NCBI GenBank assembly: GCA_030612225.1 | Contig: JAUWOH010000175.1 | Coordinates: forward strand, 1 to 6,562 | Origin: Desulfobacteraceae bacterium | Lineage (GTDB): Bacteria; Desulfobacterota; Desulfobacteria; Desulfobacterales; JAUWMJ01 | Reading direction: 5' to 3' | Length of the DNA: 6,562 nucleotides | In this document: one piece after another, positions 1-4,677 of the stretch | Layout: the number at the start of each line of letters is the position of its first letter | Numbering within the stretch: position 1 is the stretch's first letter | The notes under the pieces: generated by a model | Told to the model about the DNA's origin: nothing | Databases searched by the model: none | The model's input: only the letters and a program-made list of their open reading frames with translations | Translations under genes and position numbers: made by a program

Positions 1-2
1 TG

Positions 3-137
3 ACACCTTATCATATTGAGACACGCTATGGAGATTACAAAGAAAGTTTGGCAGAAATAATAAATGACAAAGAGGCAGAACAGGTTTATAGAAAAACTAA
101 GGGAATCTATAAATGGCTTTATCAGAAGATAAAATAA
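3..137 (+). CDS. HEPN domain protein, C-terminal fragment (probable toxin of a HEPN/MNT pair)
   Basis: An open frame enters from the left edge and ends at TAA 135-137, giving about 44 residues beginning TPYHIETRYGDYKESL and ending in a Lys-rich helix (KTKGIYKWLYQKIK). The pattern of 'Y-x(3)-RYGDYKE' followed by a helix with a TK-x-I-x-x-W-x-x-x-K ending is typical of the C-terminus of HEPN-domain proteins (PF05168 type). The gene overlaps the next one, a minimal nucleotidyltransferase, by 25 bases, the usual layout of HEPN-MNT toxin-antitoxin operons. In characterised pairs (HepT/MntA) the HEPN partner is an RNase with an R-x(4-6)-H motif. That motif would lie upstream of this window and cannot be checked, so the toxin role is inferred from family and neighbour. 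The 5' end and start codon are missing because of the window boundary. Confidence 0.72.
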   Translation, partial: TPYHIETRYGDYKESLAEIINDKEAEQVYRKTKGIYKWLYQKIK

Positions 138-451
138 ATGAAATTATAAAGGGTTTTATTGTAAGGCTCAAGCAGGAGATTCCAATCAAAGAAGTCATAT
201 TATTCGGTTCATATGCACATGGGAAACCCCAAGAATACAGTGACATTGATTTGGCTGTGATTTCAGATTGGTTCGAAGGCAGACCTAAGATAAAAAATAT
301 GCAGCATCTTTCACGAATTGCTGCCGCTTATAACAGTTTGATAGAAGCCCTTCCGTTTACAGAAAAAGAATATATAAATTTAGATAAGAGAACTTTTTTA
401 GCTGGTATTGTTAAGAATGGTCGAAATTATAATGAATTAATTGAACAGTGA
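113..451 (+). CDS. MNT-type nucleotidyltransferase domain protein (probable antitoxin of the HEPN/MNT pair)
   Basis: A 112-residue protein with the minimal nucleotidyltransferase fold of the DNA polymerase beta superfamily. The signature G-S-x(10)-D-x-D is visible as GSYAHGKPQEYSDIDLAV, with Gly32-Ser33 and the metal-binding carboxylates Asp44 and Asp46. The third carboxylate is probably Glu78, in the strand before LPFT. The length suits a stand-alone MntA-type protein with no extra domain. The start at 113 has a reasonable Shine-Dalgarno (AAGGGA, ~100-105), and it overlaps the upstream HEPN gene by 25 bases, implying translational coupling. Characterised MntA antitoxins neutralise their HEPN partner by adding AMP to a tyrosine near the HEPN active site. 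That activity is inferred here, not shown. The gene is AT-rich compared with the rml genes that follow. A non-toxin-antitoxin nucleotidyltransferase cannot be excluded but is unlikely in this arrangement. Confidence 0.88.
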   Translation: MALSEDKINEIIKGFIVRLKQEIPIKEVILFGSYAHGKPQEYSDIDLAVISDWFEGRPKIKNMQHLSRIAAAYNSLIEALPFTEKEYINLDKRTFLAGIVKNGRNYNELIEQ

Positions 452-481
452 TATTTGCAAAGTCCGGACAACCTATGTTGT

Positions 482-504
482 GAGGGCATTGGGGTACGCC
501 CTTT
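482..504 (+). terminator. weak hairpin after the HEPN/MNT operon, possible terminator
   Basis: AGGGC (483-487) pairs with GCCCT (498-502) around a ten-base loop, with an optional G-U pair outside. It lies about 30 bases after the nucleotidyltransferase stop and is followed by a T-rich but interrupted stretch. The stem is short and the U tract is poor, so this is only a candidate. Confidence 0.25.
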
Positions 505-524
505 CGATTTAAAGTTTTGAATTA

Positions 525-660
525 ATTAATTGATTTATTAGGTTTTTCTATCTCATCGATTTTCTTTTTCTCAGTTTTCAAACGGAGCCACCTAACTGCC
601 CCGCCCCGTAGCCTCCTTTACCCATTTCAGCTCAATGATGTTTTGGGTAAAAACTACTCC
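525..660. repeat. dispersed ~136-bp repeat, copy 1 (upstream of rmlB)
   Basis: This stretch aligns end to end with 3796-3931 in the same orientation, at roughly 80-85% identity by eye with one or two single-base gaps. Shared blocks include GATTTTCTTTTTCTCA, CCTAACTGCCC and TTTACCCATTT. Near its right end is an inverted repeat, TTTACCCA (618-625 area) with TGGGTAAA (643-650 area), that is kept in both copies around a non-conserved loop. Read on the minus strand, it has a short open frame ending at the same stop as copy 2. I do not recognise the family. It could be a non-coding mobile repeat or the remains of a gene. Confidence 0.75.
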
Positions 661-691
661 TTTTAAAAGTTATTTTCATGGTATCTTAGGC

Positions 692-706
692 GAGACCTTT
701 GAAAAA
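692..706. repeat. solitary copy of the MITE terminal sequence
   Basis: GAGACCTTTGAAAAA here is identical over 15 bases to the left end of the MITE-like element at 4861. No matching inverted partner is seen before rmlB, so it is probably a remnant of an element that decayed or was partly deleted. A chance match of this length within 6.5 kb is unlikely. Confidence 0.6.
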
Positions 707-797
707 CTCAGATTTATAACAAAATCTTTGTTTAAGAAGATTCTAATGGAGTTGTGCTAAGATTTCATACCTTTAACTATTTCTTTATTCAAGCAAA

Positions 798-1892
798 ATG
801 AAAAGCGAGGAAACAATTAAAACTTCAACGCAGACGATACTTGTTACCGGTGGAGCCGGATTTATAGGCACAAACTTTATTCGCCACACATTAAACAAAC
901 ATCCTGATTGGCGGATAGTCAACCTTGACGCGGTCACCTATGCGGGCAATCCTGCCAATCTTGCAGATCTTGCAGAAAAAATACCGGAAAGATATCACTT
1001 CGTGCACGGCGATATCAGGGATGGTCAACTCGTTGAGCAGCTTTTTGCCGAAGAACAATTTGACGGCGTGATTCATTTCGCTGCTGAGTCGCATGTCGAC
1101 CGTTCTATTCACGGCCCCATAGCTTTTGCAGAAACCAACGTATTGGGCACTTGCCGACTGCTGTCTGCGTGCAACAAAGCCTGGGAACAACAGGGGCGAC
1201 CGGACTTTCGGTTTTTACACGTTTCAACTGATGAAGTATATGGAAGCCTCGGTTCCGACGGGTTTTTTGTAGAAACCACACCTTACGACCCATCCAGTCC
1301 GTATTCGGCATCCAAAGCAGGGTCTGATCATATGGTCCGCGCCTGGTATAGGACCTACGGACTGCCGACTATCATTACAAATTGCTCGAATAATTACGGC
1401 CCCTATCAATTTCCTGAAAAACTGCTTCCATTGATGATTATTAATATTCTTGAATCCAAAGCATTGCCGGTATACGGGGATGGAAAGAACGTACGCGACT
1501 GGCTTTATGTTATCGATCATTGCGAAGCGCTGCTAACCGCTTTTATTAAAGGAATTCCAGGTGAAACATACAATATAGGCGGTGGTGCGGAACGGCAGAA
1601 CATTGAAGTAATCCACACATTGTGCGATCTGTTGGACGAACGATTGAAGCTTAACGCCAAAAACTCCAGCAGGAGCTTAATTCAATTCGTTAAGGACCGA
1701 CCCGGACACGACCGACGGTACGCTATTGATGCCGGTAAGATCCATAAAGAACTCGGCTGGAAACCGCGGTTTGATTTTGACACAGCATTGGCAGAAACTG
1801 TTGATTGGTATCTCGATCATAAGGATTGGATCAATTACGTGCGCAGCGGTGAATACCAGAAATGGGTTGATACCAATTATAAAGAACGATGA
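798..1892 (+). CDS. rmlB: dTDP-glucose 4,6-dehydratase
   Basis: A 364-residue extended short-chain dehydrogenase that would convert dTDP-D-glucose to dTDP-4-keto-6-deoxy-D-glucose in the cytoplasm, the second step of dTDP-L-rhamnose synthesis. The NAD-binding glycine motif GGAGFIG is at residues 18-24 (Gly18, Gly21, Gly24), followed by the family hallmark NLDAVTYAGNPANL at 42-55. HFAAESHVDRS is at 93-103. The catalytic triad region STDEVYG holds Thr144, Asp145 and Glu146, and the YxxxK pair is Tyr169/Lys173 in YSASK. NCSNNYGPYQFPEKLLP and the KNVRDWLYV segment also match RmlB precisely. The length is normal. The N-terminus is about ten residues longer than many homologues (MKSEETIKTST) and lacks an evident Shine-Dalgarno, but no nearer start codon exists. 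A 30-codon frame begins in an ATGA overlap with its stop. rmlA follows only after ~450 bp. rfbB is a synonym. Confidence 0.97.
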   Translation: MKSEETIKTSTQTILVTGGAGFIGTNFIRHTLNKHPDWRIVNLDAVTYAGNPANLADLAEKIPERYHFVHGDIRDGQLVEQLFAEEQFDGVIHFAAESHVDRSIHGPIAFAETNVLGTCRLLSACNKAWEQQGRPDFRFLHVSTDEVYGSLGSDGFFVETTPYDPSSPYSASKAGSDHMVRAWYRTYGLPTIITNCSNNYGPYQFPEKLLPLMIINILESKALPVYGDGKNVRDWLYVIDHCEALLTAFIKGIPGETYNIGGGAERQNIEVIHTLCDLLDERLKLNAKNSSRSLIQFVKDRPGHDRRYAIDAGKIHKELGWKPRFDFDTALAETVDWYLDHKDWINYVRSGEYQKWVDTNYKER

Positions 1893-1981
1893 TTCAAAAA
1901 ATTAAAATCATCTCCCGATTAGTTGTAGTTAATTTAGATCAAATTAATAGTTTATCTCCAATTGAACAGACATTATCATAG
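1889..1981 (+). CDS. short ORF overlapping the rmlB stop, possibly a truncated gene
   Basis: ATG 1889-1891 overlaps the rmlB stop as ATGA, the classic translational-coupling arrangement. The frame runs 30 codons (MIQKIKIISRLVVVNLDQIN..., ending PIEQTLS) to TAG 1979-1981. I do not recognise the peptide. The stop falls exactly where the inverted-repeat-bounded segment begins (1981). This would fit a longer operon gene cut short by an insertion or rearrangement, but chance is also plausible for so short a frame. There is no good Shine-Dalgarno beyond the rmlB 3' end. Confidence 0.25.
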   Translation: MIQKIKIISRLVVVNLDQINSLSPIEQTLS

Positions 1982-2068
1982 AGGGGTCAAGGGTTCCAGG
2001 ATTATAGGGTTCGAGTGATCCTCCACAGAACAGGCGGATAAAAATGCTAAAAAATTACACTTGTCACG

Positions 2069-2112
2069 GCGTAGCTGGAAGCGTAGCCGGAAGCTGATAA
2101 GCGTAACCGAAA
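2069..2112 (+). repeat. 12-bp near-tandem repeat
   Basis: GCGTAGCTGGAA (2069-2080) is followed directly by GCGTAGCCGGAA (2081-2092), which differs at one base. After an 8-base spacer a more diverged third copy, GCGTAACCGAAA (2101-2112), appears. It is non-coding, inside the inverted-repeat-bounded segment, and its role is unknown. Confidence 0.55.
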
Positions 2113-2113
2113 A

Positions 2114-2280
2114 GAATTGAAAGCCTGGCGAAAGTTATACGAACTTTGTTTTAACATATAGAGGATTTAGATTTAATTTAAAAAGGTGAATTGAGGACAC
2201 TAAAAAAAGACATAGCAAAATTCGAAAGAATGTTAAAAACACTGTTAAAGTCTTTAGAAAACAAACCCTGGAATCCTTGA
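2114..2280 (+). pseudogene. possible remnant of a four-helix-bundle (S23/IVP-like) protein gene
   Basis: Two short stretches in different frames resemble the two ends of small four-helix-bundle proteins of the S23/intervening-sequence type. The first, at 2114-2158, reads ELKAWRKLYELCFNI before a stop and resembles their N-terminal 'LKVWQKAYEL..' helix. The second, at 2188-2277, ends with KFERMLKTLLKSLENKPWNP before TGA 2278-2280 and resembles their C-terminal helix. About 80-90 middle residues are missing and stops lie between the pieces, so nothing functional could be made. The assignment rests on remembered family patterns over short peptides and is tentative. Confidence 0.35.
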
Positions 2281-2284
2281 ACCC

Positions 2285-2309
2285 TCTTCTCCAACTAAAT
2301 TGGAGAAGA
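2285..2309 (+). promoter_or_regulatory. perfect 10-bp hairpin upstream of rmlA
   Basis: TCTTCTCCAA (2285-2294) pairs perfectly with TTGGAGAAGA (2300-2309) around the loop CTAAA. It ends 36 bases before the rmlA start. There is no U tract after it, so it is not a standard intrinsic terminator. It could stabilise or process the mRNA, or be the end of the neighbouring inserted segment, with which it almost abuts. Confidence 0.5.
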
Positions 2310-2345
2310 ACCCAAAATTATAACAAAAAAACAGGAAGAGAGGCG

Positions 2346-3227
2346 ATGAAAGGAATTATTCTTGCCGGTGGATCCGGCACAAGACTATATCCCATTACGC
2401 AGGTGGTCAGTAAACAATTACTGCCTATTTATGACAAACCTATGATCTACTACCCGCTTTCAGTACTCGTGCTTGCGGGTATACGTGATATCCTCATTAT
2501 TTCTACACCTCAGGATTTGCCTCACTTTGAATCTTTGTTGGGAGATGGCAACCAGTTGGGACTAAATCTTGTTTACGCTGTACAACCGAAGCCCGAAGGT
2601 CTTGCCCAGGCTTTTTTAATTGGTAAAAAGTATATCGGTAATGACAATGTCTGCCTAATACTTGGCGATAACATTTTTTATGGACATGGATTACCTGAAA
2701 AACTTGCCAAAGCCGGCAAGCGGAATACCGGTGCCACGGTTTTCGGGTACTGGGTAAAAAATCCTCAGCGGTACGGCGTGGTTAATTTTGATGATAGCGG
2801 TAAAGCGATGGATATTGAAGAAAAACCTGAGAAGCCTAAATCACATTGGGCAGTAACCGGTCTTTATTTCTATGACTCACAAGTCGTCGATATAGCAAGT
2901 CAATTAAAACCATCAAATCGGGGTGAATTAGAAATTACCGATGTTAATCTAACCTATCTCAGACGCCAACAATTGTATGTTGAGAAAATGGGTCGAGGCA
3001 CCGCCTGGCTTGATACCGGTACCCACGACAGCATGCTGCAGGCGTCAACCTTTATCGAGGTTATTGAGAAGCGCCAAGGGTTAAAGATCGCTTGCATTGA
3101 AGAGATTGCCTATCACATGGGATATATTAACGGAGAGCAAGTGTTGAAGCTTGCCCAGCCTCTAAATAAAAATAACTACGGCCAGTATCTTATTGAGATA
3201 GTAAATGGTTCGCGAGAGCAGTTATGA
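2346..3227 (+). CDS. rmlA: glucose-1-phosphate thymidylyltransferase
   Basis: A 293-residue sugar nucleotidyltransferase that joins glucose-1-phosphate and dTTP to give dTDP-glucose and pyrophosphate, the first step of dTDP-L-rhamnose synthesis. The nucleotide-binding loop GGSGTRLYPIT is at residues 8-18, with Arg13 and Lys23 in the usual places. GDNIFYG (107-113) holds the metal-binding Asp108, EEKP (158-161) holds Lys160, and WLDTGTHDS holds Asp223. The length is normal for the long-form RmlA. I chose ATG 2346 because the protein then begins MKGIILAGGSGTRLYP as in homologues and a purine-rich ribosome site (AGGAAGAGAGG) precedes it. An upstream in-frame TTG at 2277 would add 23 residues derived from the hairpin region and is unlikely. 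The stop overlaps the rmlC start as ATGA. rfbA is a synonym. Confidence 0.97.
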   Translation: MKGIILAGGSGTRLYPITQVVSKQLLPIYDKPMIYYPLSVLVLAGIRDILIISTPQDLPHFESLLGDGNQLGLNLVYAVQPKPEGLAQAFLIGKKYIGNDNVCLILGDNIFYGHGLPEKLAKAGKRNTGATVFGYWVKNPQRYGVVNFDDSGKAMDIEEKPEKPKSHWAVTGLYFYDSQVVDIASQLKPSNRGELEITDVNLTYLRRQQLYVEKMGRGTAWLDTGTHDSMLQASTFIEVIEKRQGLKIACIEEIAYHMGYINGEQVLKLAQPLNKNNYGQYLIEIVNGSREQL

Positions 3228-3781
3228 AGATTATTCAAACTAAATTGGAAGGTGTCATGATTATCGAACCCCGTGTCTTTATTGACCCGCGTGGCTACTT
3301 CATGGAGTTACATCAGTACGAACGATATAGAGAAAATGGCATTAATTGTAATTTCGTTCAAGACAACCTTTCGTATTCGATTCAAAACACTTTGAGGGGA
3401 TTGCATTATCAGCATCCCCACCCACAGGTTAAACTTGTTAACGTAATAAGGGGAAAGGTATTTGATGTAGCCGTTGATATCCGCCAAGATTCACCGACCT
3501 TTGGCCAATGGGAAGGTGTGGTTCTGTCAGGTGATAATCATCGCCAACTCATTATCCCGGAGGGCTTTGCTCATGGATTTTGTGTTTTAAGTGAATATGC
3601 TATTTTCAGTTACAAATGTAGTGATGTTTATACACCGGAAGTTGAATGTGGAATTGCCTGGGATGACCCGCAAATTGGAATAAAATGGCCGCTGAAAAAC
3701 CCATTACTTTCAGAAATTGACAAGGAATACCCATACCTGGAAGATTTGCCGGCTCAGAAACGGCCTGTTTATGGTAAATAG
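3224..3781 (+). CDS. rmlC: dTDP-4-dehydrorhamnose 3,5-epimerase
   Basis: A 185-residue cupin-fold epimerase acting on dTDP-4-keto-6-deoxy-D-glucose at C3 and C5, the third step to dTDP-L-rhamnose. The substrate-binding N-terminus has the family pattern IEPRVFIDPRGYFMEL (14-29) and FVQDNLSYS (44-52). The catalytic base region TLRGLHYQ holds His61, with Lys70 nearby. PEGFAHGF (112-119) holds the conserved His117. Tyr130 in FSYKCSDVY is the likely acid, and Asp166 in LSEIDKEYP is the partner of the base. The length and the C-terminal SEIDKEYPYLEDLP match the family. ATG 3224 overlaps the rmlA stop by four bases, so the two are almost certainly co-translated. The final enzyme, the RmlD reductase, is not encoded downstream. 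rfbC is a synonym. Confidence 0.96.
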   Translation: MKIIQTKLEGVMIIEPRVFIDPRGYFMELHQYERYRENGINCNFVQDNLSYSIQNTLRGLHYQHPHPQVKLVNVIRGKVFDVAVDIRQDSPTFGQWEGVVLSGDNHRQLIIPEGFAHGFCVLSEYAIFSYKCSDVYTPEVECGIAWDDPQIGIKWPLKNPLLSEIDKEYPYLEDLPAQKRPVYGK

Positions 3782-3795
3782 AAGTCAATGGAATA

Positions 3796-3931
3796 ATTCA
3801 TTGATTTAGTTCGCTTTTCTATTCCATAGATTTTCTTTTTCTCATTTTTCAAACGAAGCCCCCCTAACTGCCCTGCCCCGTTGCCTCATTTACCCATTTA
3901 AGCTCAAAGCACTTTTGGGTAAATATCCTCC
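3796..3931. repeat. dispersed ~136-bp repeat, copy 2 (downstream of rmlC)
   Basis: This is the partner of 525-660 in the same orientation, about 80-85% identical by eye, with differences scattered along its length. The hairpin arms TTTACCCA and TGGGTAAA are kept while the loop has changed. On the minus strand the frame ending ELKWVNEATGQGS stops at the same place as the ELKWVKEATGRGS frame of copy 1. The two copies bracket the rml block. The family is unknown to me. Confidence 0.75.
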
Positions 3932-4081
3932 TGATTTGTGAACTTATATGCGTATCATCCTCAACTACGGGACGTATGGGGTAAAAATTGAACGGGGTAA
4001 ACACTTTTGGGCAAAAATAGTGAAAGTAACTGGCAGATAATGTTGATGATTGGGTAATGTGGCATAGACAAACAAAGATTC

Positions 4082-4111
4082 TTGACAATTAGTATAGATA
4101 TATTATATACT
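4082..4111 (+). promoter_or_regulatory. sigma70-like promoter of the antitoxin-toxin operon
   Basis: A perfect -35 box TTGACA (4082-4087) is followed at 18 bp by TATACT (4106-4111), one base from the TATAAT consensus. The run between is strongly AT-rich, and overlapping -10 alternatives exist. Transcription would start about 4118 and give a short leader into the antitoxin gene at 4137. Confidence 0.7.
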
Positions 4112-4118
4112 ATATCTA
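4090..4118. promoter_or_regulatory. overlapping palindromes, probable antitoxin operator
   Basis: TAGATATA (4095-4102) and TATATCTA (4111-4118) are perfect inverted repeats with an 8-base spacer. They overlap TAGTATA (4090-4096) and TATACTA (4106-4112), a second perfect pair. All cover the -10 region. Ribbon-helix-helix antitoxins repress their own operon by binding such palindromes, so this is the likely autoregulatory site. Binding itself is inferred. Confidence 0.55.
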
Positions 4119-4136
4119 AAAGTCAAGGAGGCTGAT

Positions 4137-4370
4137 ATGCAAAAGGTACTTGTGTCACTGCCGGATGATTTGGCGGGCCGTATGCGAGCTGTTATACCAA
4201 ACAGGCAACGAAGCAGAGTCATATCTGAAATTTTGGAAAAAGAGGTCCAAAAACGGGAAAAACAACTCTATCAATGCGCTAAAAGTATCGAAACGGATGA
4301 CGCTCTAAACAATGAAATGTCTGATTGGAACATAACTGTAGGAGATGGTATTGAAGCTGAATCGTGGTAA
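4137..4370 (+). CDS. ribbon-helix-helix antitoxin of a MazEF-type pair
   Basis: A 77-residue protein whose N-terminus MQKVLVSLPDDLAGRMRAVI has the pattern of a ribbon-helix-helix fold: strand 3-8, then helices at about 10-20 and 25-42 (RSRVISEILEKEVQKRE). Such proteins dimerise to bind operator DNA. The acidic C-terminus from about residue 50 (ETDDALNNEMSDWN, ending DGIEAESW) is the segment expected to bind and block the toxin. The start has an excellent Shine-Dalgarno, AAGGAGG at 4125-4131, five bases before ATG. The 3' end overlaps the MazF-like gene by 26 bases, so antitoxin is made first and the toxin by coupling. The -35/-10 pair and palindromes immediately upstream fit autoregulation. 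It is called MazE by partner, although the fold is closer to CopG/MetJ than to classical AbrB-type MazE. Confidence 0.85.
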   Translation: MQKVLVSLPDDLAGRMRAVIPNRQRSRVISEILEKEVQKREKQLYQCAKSIETDDALNNEMSDWNITVGDGIEAESW

Positions 4371-4677
4371 TGTTTATTGGGTTGATTTGGATCCTACAAG
4401 AGGTTCTGAAATTCGAAAAATGAGGCCATGTGTCTTGGTTGGAGCTACTCCAATTAATCAAGCCAGGCGAACAGTTGTAGTTGTACCGCTTTCTACCGTG
4501 GGGAAGTCTAGACCACCAATTGTGGTGCCTGTAACTTGTCTTGAAAAACAGGTTGTGGCAGTATGTGATCAAATACGTGCAGTGGATAAAACTCGTTTGA
4601 TTAAAGAGGTAGGGTCACTTTCAAAGGAAGACTTGGAGACCCTTAATTTTGGCCTCCGTCAGGTTTTATCCATTTGA
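4345..4677 (+). CDS. mazF: MazF/PemK family endoribonuclease toxin
   Basis: A 110-residue protein of the PemK/MazF family (PF02452), which cuts mRNA at short specific sequences and halts growth when the antitoxin is lost. The family N-terminus is plain: RGNVYWVDLDPTRGSEIRKM at residues 7-26, then RPCVLVG. Arg27 sits at the conserved catalytic arginine before Pro. In VVVVPLST, Ser50 takes the position of the conserved Thr, with Thr51 next to it. The C-terminal CDQIRAVDKTRLIKEVGSL and the terminal helix LETLNFGLRQVL match the family. The annotated ATG at 4345 directly abuts the AGGAG (4340-4344) ribosome site, too close for normal initiation. The in-frame TTG at 4351 would have proper spacing and give a 108-residue protein starting MKLNRGNVYW, which may be the true start. 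The cleavage specificity cannot be read from the sequence. Confidence 0.93.
   Translation: MVLKLNRGNVYWVDLDPTRGSEIRKMRPCVLVGATPINQARRTVVVVPLSTVGKSRPPIVVPVTCLEKQVVAVCDQIRAVDKTRLIKEVGSLSKEDLETLNFGLRQVLSI

Larger units (their letters stand above)
452..797. other. gene-free stretch between the HEPN/MNT pair and rmlB
   Basis: No convincing gene is seen on either strand. The stretch holds the weak hairpin at 482-504, the first copy of the dispersed repeat (525-660), and a solitary copy of the MITE end (692-706). The final ~90 bases before rmlB are AT-rich and should carry its promoter. The best I can find is TTGTGC (752-757) with TAACTA (774-779) at 16-bp spacing, a poor match. rmlB has no recognisable Shine-Dalgarno here either. 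Confidence 0.6.
1981..2286. repeat. ~306-bp segment bounded by an imperfect 20-bp inverted repeat
   Basis: The left arm GAGGGGTCAAGGGTTCCAGG (1981-2000) is the reverse complement of the right arm CCTGGAATCCTTGAACCCTC (2267-2286) at 18 of 20 positions. The arms enclose the 12-bp repeats and the four-helix-bundle remnants. This looks like a small inserted element or the scar of one. I see no transposase and no clear target-site duplication, so the nature of the segment is open. Confidence 0.45.
1893..2345. other. disturbed intergenic stretch inside the rml cluster
   Basis: About 450 bases separate rmlB from rmlA, unusual for genes normally packed in one operon. The stretch holds the overlapping 30-codon ORF, a 20-bp imperfect inverted repeat (1981-2000 and 2267-2286), a 12-bp near-tandem repeat (2069-2112), two peptide fragments resembling a four-helix-bundle protein (2114-2158 and 2182-2280), and a perfect hairpin (2285-2309). 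No intact gene is present. rmlA could have its own promoter here, but I see no strong -35/-10 pair. Confidence 0.6.
3782..4136. other. gene-free stretch between rmlC and the MazEF pair
   Basis: No convincing gene is seen. A short imperfect hairpin, TCAATG (3785-3790) with CATTGA (3799-3804), follows rmlC, and TCTATTCCATAGA (about 3818-3830) is another small palindrome. Neither has a clear U tract. The second copy of the dispersed repeat fills 3796-3931. To its right the motif GGGTAAA or GGGCAAA recurs several times (ACTTTTGGG occurs near 3911 and again near 4001), so the repeat may once have extended further. A 74-codon minus-strand frame (3864-4088) is discussed under findings. The promoter and operator of the antitoxin gene occupy the right end. 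Confidence 0.6.

Noticed and set aside
891..1520. Three overlapping minus-strand ORFs of 68-99 codons within rmlB
   Set aside because: They lie entirely inside a gene with unambiguous RmlB motifs, have no family resemblance, and are shadows of its codon structure.
2069..2112. CRISPR-like array
   Set aside because: The units are only 12 bp, mostly without spacers, and number two to three; there are no cas genes.
2277..2345. 23-residue N-terminal extension of rmlA from a TTG start
   Set aside because: It would translate the hairpin at 2285-2309, lacks a ribosome site, and RmlA proteins begin at the MKGIILAGGSGTR segment.
3606..3788. 60-codon minus-strand ORF at the end of rmlC
   Set aside because: It is antisense to conserved RmlC sequence with no supporting start signal.
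4279..4572. 97-codon minus-strand ORF across the antitoxin-toxin overlap
   Set aside because: It is antisense to two genes with clear family motifs and has no recognisable product.
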